Source: a bacterium (GTDB lineage: Bacteria > Electryoneota > Electryoneia > Electryoneales > Electryoneaceae). Taken from it: DNA of 10,554 nt. The stretch is from assembly GCA_014729955.1 (NCBI GenBank), contig WJJA01000455.1:1-10554 (forward strand). Reading direction: 5' to 3'. The notes beneath the pieces are model-generated. The model saw only the letters and a list, made by a program, of their open reading frames with translations, did not search any database and was not told where the DNA came from. This document shows, piece by piece, positions 1 through 8,200 of the stretch (its first letter is position 1; every line of letters begins with the position of its first letter). Made by a program: the position numbers and the translations under genes.

Positions 1-46
1 AAGCTGTATTGCCATACCGCGAATCCTTCGCAACAAAGCAGATGAC
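1..46 (+). repeat. Dispersed repeat, copy 1, head segment
   Basis: These 46 bases match 9523-9568 without gaps at 40 of 46 positions. The window begins here, so the repeat may extend further left. Downstream, a second matching block (182-197) ends the unit, so copy 1 has the same head and tail as copy 2 but about 135 bases between them instead of 14. The frame starting at position 3 is open through the repeat and stops at 81-83. The six mismatches fall in four codons and all change the amino acid, while no synonymous difference is seen, which argues against a conserved peptide and for a non-coding repeat. Family not identified. Confidence 0.7.
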
Positions 47-92
47 GCAGTTGGGACCGCCCGAAGGGGGAATGAATAGATGAATTCGCCTT

Positions 93-173
93 GAAAACAT
101 TCTGTGCCGAAGCAAAACCATATAGCGCGACACTATCTTTTTGTTAATATAGAATTTAGAAAAGAATGTTTTC
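93..173. repeat. AT-rich inverted repeat inside repeat copy 1
   Basis: GAAAACATTCT (93-103) is matched perfectly by its reverse complement (163-173), enclosing 59 AT-rich bases. The stretch 85-180 is much richer in A and T than the rest of the window. Copy 2 of the repeat lacks it, so it is either an insertion in copy 1 or was deleted from copy 2. It lies just past the 3' end of the minus-strand DUF1670 gene and could fold in that transcript, but it lacks a compact stem followed by a T run, so a terminator role is only a guess. Confidence 0.5.
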
Positions 174-181
174 TTCATTCA

Positions 182-197
182 TGAAATATTCGGGCTA
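182..197 (+). repeat. Dispersed repeat, copy 1, tail motif
   Basis: TGAAATATTCGGGCTA matches 9583-9598 with one difference (T190 versus C). The last three bases, CTA at 195-197, are the reverse complement of the TAG stop codon of the DUF1670 gene, so repeat and gene physically overlap. Confidence 0.6.
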
Positions 198-1028
198 GTC
201 GGCTTCATCGACGCCTCCTCCAGGGGACTCTTTTTTTTCCTCCGGATCCAGCGCCCGAAGCTGGTCAACCAGCTCCTCGTACGCCGATGGCCAGGCGCCA
301 TCCTCCAGATTTTGCTCGTACAACGAAAGGTATTCCTGCGTCAACCGGTCACTCTGACGCAGCACACGGCTCAACGCCGGGGAATTCGTGATCCCCTTCT
401 CGATCAACAGCAACATCCGCCCGAACGTGCGAACATAACGCCGGATCGCACGCGCGCTGTGACGCGTTTTCAGCACCATCTCGTTGTACGTGAACCCCGA
501 CAGGTACAGATCCACGATACGCGTCTTGTGCGATACACCACGGCCGATGTCATGGTCATAACCGCGCGTATGCACCGTGTTCCCGTCCGCCATCAGCGCC
601 TGAACATCATTCCGGATCGTGCGCGTCGACACATGCAGCAGATACGACAGATCTTCCTGCGTCAGAAGACCGCCCTGACCGTACGCCTCTTCCGTCAACC
701 GCAACACACGAAGCTGACGAAGCTTCGCTGAGCCCTGCGCATGCAGCACTGCGACGTCATCGTGGCCACCAGCGTACGTCAGTTCTACGCGTACCTTCAT
801 CTGATCGGTCAACGGCACCCCATGACGCGCCTTCCGAGATGCACAATAAAAAACGAGCCTGCCCGGTGCACGCGGTACCTCTTCGCGCAAACACTCCGTA
901 GCAAGCTCGACAATCGCTTCGCTCAACGCCGGCGATAACTCAAACTCACGGCGAAGACGACCTGCGAATACCCCTTCCGGCGTCTTCGATAGACACCGAT
1001 CCAAAACTTCCGATGATGCAATCTGCAT
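195..1028 (-). CDS. DUF1670 family protein with HTH motifs, probable DNA-binding regulator
   Basis: Predicted 277-residue soluble protein of the DUF1670 (PF07900) type, recognised from memory of the family pattern; biochemical function unknown. Residues 121-142 form a first helix-turn-helix (LTQEDLSYLLHVSTRTIRND), followed by the hallmark TRGYDHDIGRGVSHK at 154-168 and a second HTH at about 175-200 (SARAIRRYVRTF). A possible third HTH-like segment lies at 212-238. The acidic tail from about 260 looks disordered. The frame is open to a TTG at 1094, but the ATG at 1026-1028 is preferred because GGAGG sits five bases upstream and the extension would only translate a palindrome. No transmembrane segment is seen. 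It is downstream of and co-directional with the 592-residue secreted protein gene, with 97 bases between them. Autoregulation through the leader palindrome is inference. Confidence 0.8.
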   Translation of the reverse strand: MQIASSEVLDRCLSKTPEGVFAGRLRREFELSPALSEAIVELATECLREEVPRAPGRLVFYCASRKARHGVPLTDQMKVRVELTYAGGHDDVAVLHAQGSAKLRQLRVLRLTEEAYGQGGLLTQEDLSYLLHVSTRTIRNDVQALMADGNTVHTRGYDHDIGRGVSHKTRIVDLYLSGFTYNEMVLKTRHSARAIRRYVRTFGRMLLLIEKGITNSPALSRVLRQSDRLTQEYLSLYEQNLEDGAWPSAYEELVDQLRALDPEEKKESPGGGVDEAD

Positions 1029-1033
1029 CCTCG

Positions 1034-1038
1034 CCTCC
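1034..1038 (-). promoter_or_regulatory. Ribosome binding site of the DUF1670 gene
   Basis: The minus strand reads GGAGG here, five bases before the ATG at 1026-1028. It is the only strong Shine-Dalgarno match near the 5' end and fixes the start there. Two of its bases overlap the outer arm of the palindrome at 1037-1115. Confidence 0.7.
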
Positions 1039-1115
1039 GGTAGAATCAGATCGTCTGCTGGTGAGGGAAAGATAATCAAAACCCGCACCAGCAAACGATC
1101 AAAACCACCTACCGG
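1037..1115 (-). promoter_or_regulatory. Imperfect palindrome in the DUF1670 leader
   Basis: The outer arms CCGGTAG (1037-1043) and CTACCGG (1109-1115) are perfect complements. The inner arms, 15 bases at 1049-1063 and 1086-1100, match at 14 of 15. The loop is 1064-1085, and the unpaired stretches are 1044-1048 and 1101-1108. The single inner mismatch (C1055 against A1094) becomes a G-U wobble in minus-strand RNA but stays a C-A mismatch in plus-strand RNA, which favours folding in the DUF1670 transcript. The outer arm overlaps the GGAGG by two bases. It may be an operator, a translation-control hairpin, a terminator for the upstream gene, or the end of a mobile unit; there is no T run for a classic terminator. 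Confidence 0.65.
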
Positions 1116-1125
1116 AAAATATTCC

Positions 1126-2904
1126 TTATTTCATGTATACGATCTTCATTGGTAAAGAATAGCCGAAGCGGCGAGAACGTATCACAACCCAATAAAGTCC
1201 GGATGCCAAGCCACTCTGTGGTTTCCAGGTAATTCGGTAATCACCTTGCAAGTATATGCTTTCTTTTTCGTGTACCATTCTTCCTAGTAAGTCGTAAATC
1301 TGCATAGAGTAAGTTCCAGACAACTCGATTTGGAAGGCAATCTGCACGGATGCATTAAAGGGATTCGGAAATGCTTGAAGGTCAAGGTTATATGGAATTC
1401 TCGAGCCGTATTCATCCACACGGTTCACGACACCCGCGATAGAAGCATCAGGGAGTACTTTGAACAGATTGAGCTCCCAGCCGCTACGCCAAAGACGGAC
1501 ACCTATTATGACGCCGTTGTCCGAAGTTGGAACAGCTAACGTGCCTAAAAGCATACTTGGGTTCAAAGCTGGGTATTTGGCAACTACCAATTGCGTGTCT
1601 TCAGGCCATAGTAATGAACCATCATCATTTATTCGCCACACAAGATATCCATTGTACCCTGTTCTGGTAGAATCCCGCGATATAACATACATACAGTACC
1701 ATCCGCCATTCCCATCCGTTAGTAAGTGGTGACGCTTTCCTCCACTTGAAAACTGCCAATTGTTAGACACATATATTGTGTATGTAGTCTCTTCATAATA
1801 AGAGCTTCCATCTAGTGTCAATCTTACTACTACACATTCATCTGAATGATAATTCCGTGCCCACATAATGCCGCCGTCGGACGTACGAACGGGGCGACTG
1901 GCACGGTTTCCCAGTAAGAATGGATTGTCGGGCCAGGGAAGATCACCGCTTGAGTCCACCCTGACTGCAACCGGCGAGCCGTCGTTGTAGCTGTTGCTGA
2001 AAACCCCACCATGTCCATCCGGAAGAAGATCAATAGCGTGAGCGCCCACCGGGGTGATATACTGGATACTTGGTACAAACTGCACAAGATCCCCTTCTTC
2101 GTCGAAACGGTAGTATTCCATGAAACCCGTCTGTGTACTGGCATGGGATACCCACAAGCCACCACCATCCGCCGGGCAGATGGCATAACCATCAGCGTAT
2201 CCATACACATGGTTGCCGATATGGCCGGCGTTCAGGTCCGACTCGAACCATGGGCTTCCATCTGCATGAACGCCGGCGATACGAAGAGTATCATCATATT
2301 GGGAACGGTAGCCGATCCACACTCCCCCGGCGCTGTCGGGATACACCCACTGACGCTTCTGTGATGGATGAAGATGGGGACGCTGGTTTCCAGTCCGTAC
2401 GCTCACAGGTACACCCGTTGGACCGAAGACCCGCTCACCCTCGGGGTTAAACCGTTGCGCAAAAATGCTCCATCCGGAATCGGGTTCGATGGTGGGATTG
2501 CTGAACACAACGATGACATCATTGTCTACACTGTTCGCTATGCCAACAAGGTGATGCATGTCTTGTCCGACGGAATCCGGGGTAAGCTTCAGACCCGGAT
2601 CGGGAAACATGCGAGTGCCGTCGGCGAGGATACGTCTTACACGAACAACCCCGTTTTCACCGGTACCAAATCCGCCTTCCCAGGCAACCCACGCACCACC
2701 CTCATGGTCGGGTACCATGTCGAAATGGGTCATGGGACGAGCAACGGCATGGTGCCCGTCTTCAGGGTCCCACTGGGCATGGGTGCCTGTGCAGAGAAGT
2801 AGAACCGGCAATAAACTGAGGAGCAGTTTGAGGGGCGATGGAAGCAGCGAGGAGAAACGCAAACCTTCAACGTTCTGGTCTTCTTTGATAGATATCGGAC
2901 TCAT
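1126..2904 (-). CDS. Secreted propeller-like repeat protein with T9SS sorting domain
   Basis: A 592-residue exported protein of unknown function. The N-terminus carries a signal peptide: a hydrophobic run at about 25-38 ending in THA at 41-43. The body has about seven imperfect repeats of a D-x-x-G-G-hydrophobic-W type (66-72, 190-196, 246-251, 296-301, 342-348, 397-402, 461-466). Most are followed by a strand of the form R-hydrophobic-x-x-x-G-x-x-x-W (for example around 315-324 and 424-433), which suggests a beta-propeller. Residues about 511-592 match the Por/T9SS C-terminal sorting domain: FPNPFN at 512-517, YDLLGR at 537-542, LASGLYW near 566-572 and a terminal Lys. It is therefore likely moved across the outer membrane by type IX secretion and attached or released. 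The ATG at 2902-2904 has AAAGGGG (2914-2920) upstream. The 3' part of the gene (below about 1855) is clearly poorer in GC than the 5' part. Confidence 0.8.
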   Translation of the reverse strand: MSPISIKEDQNVEGLRFSSLLPSPLKLLLSLLPVLLLCTGTHAQWDPEDGHHAVARPMTHFDMVPDHEGGAWVAWEGGFGTGENGVVRVRRILADGTRMFPDPGLKLTPDSVGQDMHHLVGIANSVDNDVIVVFSNPTIEPDSGWSIFAQRFNPEGERVFGPTGVPVSVRTGNQRPHLHPSQKRQWVYPDSAGGVWIGYRSQYDDTLRIAGVHADGSPWFESDLNAGHIGNHVYGYADGYAICPADGGGLWVSHASTQTGFMEYYRFDEEGDLVQFVPSIQYITPVGAHAIDLLPDGHGGVFSNSYNDGSPVAVRVDSSGDLPWPDNPFLLGNRASRPVRTSDGGIMWARNYHSDECVVVRLTLDGSSYYEETTYTIYVSNNWQFSSGGKRHHLLTDGNGGWYCMYVISRDSTRTGYNGYLVWRINDDGSLLWPEDTQLVVAKYPALNPSMLLGTLAVPTSDNGVIIGVRLWRSGWELNLFKVLPDASIAGVVNRVDEYGSRIPYNLDLQAFPNPFNASVQIAFQIELSGTYSMQIYDLLGRMVHEKESIYLQGDYRITWKPQSGLASGLYWVVIRSRRFGYSLPMKIVYMK

Positions 2905-3489
2905 CGAACGCCGCCCCTTTGGGATATTTCGCTATTCTTAGTAGAGCACTACCATGTAAGGTGGGCATTGTTTGGTGAGCACGCAAGCGAAAGAGAAGCA
3001 ATTCTGTCCAGGGACAGGCTATACGTCTCCGACAGGGTGGCCCGAGCCTTGGCTCGGGTTTATTGGAGGCGGTGGGAGAAAGGACCGTCAGGTCACAATT
3101 CGTCTTACGACGAATCAAGACCTGACACAACGGTGAGGAGCACATGACGTCCCAGGCGGGGGCTGAGGTGGACGTCTGCCCTACCCGGAGAAGATGTCTG
3201 CCGGAACGGTAACTGCCTCCCCGACGTCAGCGCCACCGGGCAACCCCTCACCCCCCGGCGTCAACGACTACGCCAAAGGCGCACAAGCCCGGGCTACCCC
3301 TCTTAAGGACGGGAGGGCGTTTTATCGGGCGGACACCGGCCTGCCCGCCCCTCATCAACCACCTGTTTTCATGGAGCCGCTGCGATTGCATGAGTCCAAA
3401 CGGAACAGTACCTTCCGTTGTTTCATGGAGGGTCCGGGCAGGCATCCTTACGGCCCGGAGGCAACGACGAAGCAGGGGAGACACTGACC
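2905..3489. other. Divergent intergenic region with multiple hairpins
   Basis: This 585-base gap separates divergently transcribed genes, so both promoters should lie in it, but I see no convincing -35/-10 pair. It contains short perfect inverted repeats: CTGTCC/GGACAG (3004-3017), CCCGAGCC/GGCTCGGG with a TT loop followed by TTTATT (3041-3058), the long hairpin at 3087-3126, GACGTCC/GGACGTC (3146-3152 and 3170-3176), AGCCC/GGGCT (3286-3295), GGGCGG/CCGCCC (3327-3332 and 3345-3350) and AACGGAA/TTCCGTT (3399-3405 and 3413-3419). Open frames here (for example 3194-3487) are rich in Pro, Gly and Arg, resemble no family I know, and are taken as chance. Possible roles are interspersed repeats and a structured leader for the transporter gene. 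Confidence 0.6.
3087..3126. repeat. Strong palindromic hairpin, REP-like
   Basis: An 8-base outer stem, GTCAGGTC (3087-3094) with GACCTGAC (3119-3126), and a 7-base inner stem, ATTCGTC (3098-3104) with GACGAAT (3109-3115), are both perfect. They are separated by a symmetric 3-by-3 internal loop and closed by a TTAC tetraloop. It lies between divergent genes, where a terminator is not expected, and has no T tract. The form suits an extragenic palindromic repeat; no second copy is in the window, so dispersal is unproven. Confidence 0.65.
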
Positions 3490-5004
3490 TTGGCTAAGAA
3501 ATCCGTGGGCGCCCAGCTCAGAGAGTTGCAGCCGACTTTCTGGCTGGTGAACTGGCTCGAGATGAATGAACGGCTCGCCTTTTTCGGTATTCGCGCGATT
3601 CTGCCGCTCTACATGATCTATTCGGTCGCGGAAAACGGACTCGGCCTTTCCTACACGGAGAAAGGTACGATTTACGGCATCTGGGCGATTGTGCAGACCT
3701 TGGTACCGATGGTTTCCGGCGGCTTTACGGACGCGTACGGCTATAAAAAGAGCCTCTACGTCGCGTTTTCGATCAACTTTGTCGGGTACCTGATGTTCGT
3801 GTGGGCGACCGGGTTCTGGTTGACCCTGCTGGCGGCGTGCCTGGTCGGACTGGGCACCGCGATCTTCAAACCGCCGGTGCAGGGGACGATCGCCAAGGTG
3901 TCCACCGATGAGAACAGTTCCTTCGCCTGGGGCATTTTCTACTGGATGGTAAATGTCGGCGGCTTCCTCGCGCCGATTCTGGCAGCGGTGCTGCGCGGCG
4001 AAACCAACTGGTCGCTGGTCTTCTATGCCGCCGCCGGTGTCACGTTGTTCAACCTCCTCATCACCATTCTGTTCTATAAGGAAGATGCGATCAAAGGCGC
4101 CGAACCGGAAGGAGATGTGGTCAAGCAGGTGAAGTCGATCGGTGCAACCGTCAAAGAAATCCTCACCACCCTCGGCGACAAGAACTTCATGATCTTCCTG
4201 CTGATTTTCAGCGGCTTCTGGTTCATGTTCATGCAGCTGTGGGATCTTCTGCCGAACTTCATCGACGAATGGGTCTATTCACGTGACGTCGCGCCGGTGT
4301 TCAACTTCCTCTTCGGCTGGCTCGGGGATGTGGTGCTGCCCAACGGCAATGTGAAGCCGGAGATGATGATCAACATCGACAGCTTCTCGATTATCCTGTT
4401 CATGATCCCGATTTCGCTTATCACAGGACGTTTCCACCCGATGATCGCGCTGATCGGCGGGATGGTGATCAGCCTGGTCGGCTTCATGATGAGCGGCGGT
4501 ACCAACGTCGGTTGGATGGTCGCCATGGCGATCTTCATTTTCTCCATCGGCGAGATGGGCTGCAGCCCGAAGTTCAGCGAATACATCGGCCTGACCGCCC
4601 CGCCGGAAAAGAAAGCCCTCTACATGGGCTACAGCAACATCCCCTTCGCAATCGGCTGGGGAGTGGGCAATCTCGTGTCCGGCCCGCTCTATGATGTCTT
4701 CGGCAGCAAGGAGAACTTCGCGCGTCAGTGGATGGAGACCCAGGGCGGTCTGTCCGAAGCGGCGGTGGAGGCGATCCCGAAAGAGAAGGTGATGGAGACA
4801 ATGGCATCGCTGCTGAACAACGGAGCCGGCGGCACGGTTGAAGAAGCGACACGTCTGCTGTGGCACCTGAACGATCCCTGGCGTGTCTGGGCGATCCTGA
4901 CCGCCATAGGCACCGCCGCCACCATCGGCATGGTGATTTTCTACTTCAAGAACAAGGACCAGGGCATCTCTTCGGCGAAAAAAGCAGAGGCGCCGGTCGA
5001 GTAG
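3490..5004 (+). CDS. POT/PTR2-family proton-coupled oligopeptide transporter (MFS)
   Basis: A 504-residue inner-membrane protein predicted to import di- or tripeptides with protons. The family-defining ExxER motif of helix 1 is intact (E24, E27, R28, within LEMNERLAFFG). A motif-A-like loop follows (GGFTDAYGYKK, 77-87), and the KPPVQG stretch at 127-132 fits the PTR2 signature region. Near 354-370 the GE of helix 10 and the following EYIGLTAP fit POT proteins. Hydrophobic helices cover most of 30-480. A cytoplasmic linker (198-230) lies near the middle and a long hydrophilic loop (about 402-462) precedes the last helix, longer than I would expect. The start is taken as TTG at 3490, with AGGGGAG (3474-3480) nine bases upstream; the open frame reaches back to 3418, but that extension is low-complexity and unlike a transporter N-terminus. 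Substrate specificity cannot be read from sequence alone. Confidence 0.85.
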   Translation: MAKKSVGAQLRELQPTFWLVNWLEMNERLAFFGIRAILPLYMIYSVAENGLGLSYTEKGTIYGIWAIVQTLVPMVSGGFTDAYGYKKSLYVAFSINFVGYLMFVWATGFWLTLLAACLVGLGTAIFKPPVQGTIAKVSTDENSSFAWGIFYWMVNVGGFLAPILAAVLRGETNWSLVFYAAAGVTLFNLLITILFYKEDAIKGAEPEGDVVKQVKSIGATVKEILTTLGDKNFMIFLLIFSGFWFMFMQLWDLLPNFIDEWVYSRDVAPVFNFLFGWLGDVVLPNGNVKPEMMINIDSFSIILFMIPISLITGRFHPMIALIGGMVISLVGFMMSGGTNVGWMVAMAIFIFSIGEMGCSPKFSEYIGLTAPPEKKALYMGYSNIPFAIGWGVGNLVSGPLYDVFGSKENFARQWMETQGGLSEAAVEAIPKEKVMETMASLLNNGAGGTVEEATRLLWHLNDPWRVWAILTAIGTAATIGMVIFYFKNKDQGISSAKKAEAPVE

Positions 5005-5026
5005 GATTGTATCGCGTTGACCCTTG

Positions 5027-5102
5027 AAGGGGACGCTTGCCTTTCTGATTCCCAACCTGGTCGGGTCAATTGGGACGGGTTGGGAAAGGCAATCGTCCCC
5101 TT
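5027..5102. repeat. Long imperfect palindrome downstream of the transporter gene
   Basis: Nineteen bases at 5027-5045 pair with 5084-5102 with a single mismatch (C5036 against T5093). Further in, CCCAACC (5051-5057) pairs with GGTTGGG (5078-5084, sharing the end base), leaving a 5-base bulge at 5046-5050. It starts 23 bases past the transporter stop codon. It could end that transcript, but the bases after it (TCCTGTTGTC) are a poor T tract. The size and near-perfect arms also suit a small palindromic repeat element. The mismatch is not a wobble pair on either strand. Confidence 0.6.
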
Positions 5103-5220
5103 TCCTGTTGTCTGATTCCGTAGAGCTTCCAACGTTTCTTTCGAAAGAAGCCCGCATGGGAAAACAAACACCGCACCATATCATTGATTCATTGAGGTGG
5201 TAAACCGGCACCGGTTGTCC

Positions 5221-5253
5221 AAAAAAACGCCGGCTGATCAATCTCAACCGGCG
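5221..5253 (-). terminator. Rho-independent terminator of the C25 peptidase gene
   Basis: Read on the minus strand, CGCCGG pairs with CCGGCG (5248-5253 with 5228-5233). The stem is extended by TTGA with TCAG (one G-U pair) around a 6-base loop, and seven T residues follow immediately (5221-5227). It lies 26 bases past the peptidase stop codon. A second short inverted repeat, AACCGG/CCGGTT (5203-5216), follows downstream. Confidence 0.85.
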
Positions 5254-5279
5254 GAGTATAGACTCTGGTTTTGTCGGAA

Positions 5280-8200
5280 TTATTTCATCAGCATCACCTT
5301 GCGAACGTCGGTCCTTCCCGCGGCTTGGGCGTGGATGAAATAGATCCCGCTCGCCATACGGGAAGCATCCAGTCGGAACGTATGGTATCCCGGTCGGAAC
5401 CCTTCATCGGCGAGCAACGCCACTTCGCGCCCCAGCACGTTGAAGACCCGCAGCTTCAGAGCGGCTGTTTCCGGCAGACCGACCACGACACGCAGGGTCG
5501 GATTGAACGGATTCGGATAGGCCGATGCAATCGAGAACACCTCCGGGATTCCGCTGAGGTCGCTGCCGCCCAAGGCATCGAGATCGTAGAAGAAACGATA
5601 TCGCTCGTTGGACTCGATGGTGGTATCCGGCGAGCTGGACCGCGCGGTCACAAACCATACAATCTCGTCGCCCGCCTCCAGGTTGAGAACCGCTCCCGGT
5701 TCGATGGTCGTCTCCGTATCGGTGAGGTTCGCGATGGTCGCGGTATCGGACGGTGCATACAGATGAACGGTATAGAGCACCTCATCACCCGGGTCCGGAT
5801 CGATCGATTCCTCCCACGAGAACAAGGTGGGCTCGGTGACACGCGCGCTGTCTGCCGGCGCGACAAGGGAGAACGGTGAGGGCGGTTGAGAAATGTAGAG
5901 CGAGCCGGTTGTGAACTTCACAGCAACTGTTTCACTGAGCGGCATCACATTCTCGTCGCGGCTGCCGTCGTAAAACAGTTCGAGACCGTCGTTTTCGGTC
6001 GAGTTTTCAATGCCGATGGTACCCTCCGAGGCGGAGGTCGTTGACATCGGACCGTACTGGAAGATGATCTCACCATCGCCCGTGGCCGTCGGCCAGAATT
6101 CCGGATCGAGCAGGATCACCTGGAAGGTCTCGAAACTGCCGTTCGGGCTGTATTGTTCGACATGATTCCACTCGATAATCAACCGGTGCCCTTCCTGGTC
6201 GTACCACTGCCACACCCCACCCGAGTTATTCCGTTGAGGAGATAGGTCTTCCCAGTAAGGTGCGATCATGGCATCGGGACCGTCCGAGTCAGGGATACCG
6301 CTGTTGGAATAGTCGTCCTGGTTCTCTTCGCCCATCGCGATCCAGCCGTTGGCGCCGACGGTGAAACGGTCGTAAGTGTCGCCGTAATAGGGGAACTCGA
6401 ACGGCAGATCGAAGAAGAGTGTCTGGTCATCCTGAGTGAAGTTGACCGCTGTGCCCGGACCGGAGGAATCGGCCGAAAGTTCCACCCAGGCATACTCAGG
6501 CGCCATCGGGAAATCGTTCGAGTCCCAGGCACTGTAGCCGTAGTTGTCCGGGCCGGAAGGCAGGTGCAGACGGTCCCCGATCTGCACCTCGAAGGGGATC
6601 TCTTCGCTGAAGCCGTATACTTCTTCTTCGAACAGAACCTGCAGGTCCGCGATGTGCTCCATCGGTGTCCCCTCATCCGCAGAAACCGTGAAGATCGCCG
6701 TGACCGTGCCGCCCGCCTCGATGTCGCCTGCGATCGCGGTCGGTTCTCCGATGGTAAGGTAGCCGTCCGAACTGCTCAGCAAACCTTCCAGGTCGAATGC
6801 AGTGAGTGCGCCTTCGTTCGTCATCGCCAATCGCAATTCAGCCGTTTCACCGGGATCGAGCCAGTGGTTGTTGTTGCCGGAGGGGTCGCGGAAGGAAATG
6901 CCGGCAATCGACAGGTCCGGTGCGCAGGCGGTAATCTGAAACGTTGAGGTCGATTCGATTCCCCCGGCATCCACGGTCAGCAGGAAGCTGCAGCGGTGTT
7001 GGTCGGGTGTTGCAGGATCGAGCTCAAAGCTGAATGCCGTTTCCACCAGCAGGGTCTCGCCGGCGGCGATGGTAGTACATGTTGCGAGGCTGTCCAGCAA
7101 GGTGATGCAGCTGTCTTCCGTTGTAATCGTCAAGTCGGGGTTGACCGCTTCTTCCACGCCGATATTGACCACCCGCACGCTTAGCTCTACCTCTTCACCG
7201 TGGTCGAGCAGGCCGTCCGGATGCCAGGCGTTCTCATCCAGGACGAGACACGAATCCGCGACCACATAGGGCCCGTCCGCCGGCATCACCGGAATGGTTG
7301 TCACATAAGGATGGGCGTTGGTGCCTGTCACTGTCAGCTCAAGGTCCCCGGCTTCCTGCGGGGCCGGGTCCAAGGTAAGCGTGATCTCGCCTTGATCATC
7401 GATATAACCCTGCGCGTGGACATCCGGATCTTCGCTGAAACGAACCGAAACCAGCGCCCAGTCGGGTTGGCCGGTGACCGAAACCGTGAGATCTTCGCTG
7501 CCGATCATGAATGCTTCAGGATGGTCCACGGTCAGTGTGGCGGGCACATCGGTCCAGATGTCCAGGGAGCCGTCCCCCATGATATTGTACATTTCAAAAT
7601 AGCGGCGGATCATGCCGGTGTTGCCGTAATGGGCGTACAGTTCCATCTTGCTGTAGTCGATCATCCCGTTGATCCACGAGAGGTTGTGTACGTCGTCGGG
7701 ATAGTCGAACCAGGCCTCGTAGACCCGCCTCTCCATGATGTCGTCCTCGTCCCAATAGGAGTTGACAGACGATCCCATGAACGCGACCGCGCCGTGCTCA
7801 TCGCGTACCCAGGTTTCCGCGAAACATTCGCCGAGGTGATAGGATCCTGTGACACAGGCATAGCTCTGGATCCAGGGGAAGACATCATTGGTCAGTGCCA
7901 TCACATTGCCCTGGCTGAAGGGTGGACCGTCCGCCCAGCTGTAAGCGCTGCCGTGCCCGGAATAGGTCACATGACCGCGGCCGTCGTTGATCGCGTTGGT
8001 GATATCTGTCGTGGTCGCGCCGCGTGATACCATGTAGAGCCTGTCGTAGAACATCCCTGCGGGATCGAGATAATTTGATATTACGTAATTATGCGTACCC
8101 TCACTGACGTTATAGTTGTCCTGCCCGGCGAGGAACGAAGCATGCGACTGCCAGCCCGGGCTCGCTTCCCCGCCGACGGTTTCATATTCGAAGGTTTTGT

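Noticed and set aside
1029..1094. N-terminal 22-residue extension of the DUF1670 protein from TTG 1094
   Set aside because: It would translate the palindrome, lacks a Shine-Dalgarno match, and the ATG at 1028 has an ideal one.
3041..3064. GC-rich hairpin followed by TTTATT as a terminator
   Set aside because: It lies between two divergently transcribed genes, where no plus-strand transcript is known to arrive. It is kept only as part of the hairpin cluster.
3194..3487. Plus-strand 97-codon frame and overlapping minus-strand frame (3248-3484) before the transporter
   Set aside because: Low-complexity Pro/Gly/Arg-rich translations, no convincing ribosome binding site, and the region is full of palindromes.
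4279..5247. Minus-strand 322-codon open frame opposite the transporter
   Set aside because: It lies antisense to a well-supported transporter, is rich in His, Arg and Asp, matches no family and runs through the intergenic terminator and palindrome.
7200..8027. Plus-strand 275-codon open frame opposite the C25 peptidase
   Set aside because: It covers the catalytic region of the peptidase, whose motifs and reading frame are unmistakable. The antisense product has no recognisable domain.
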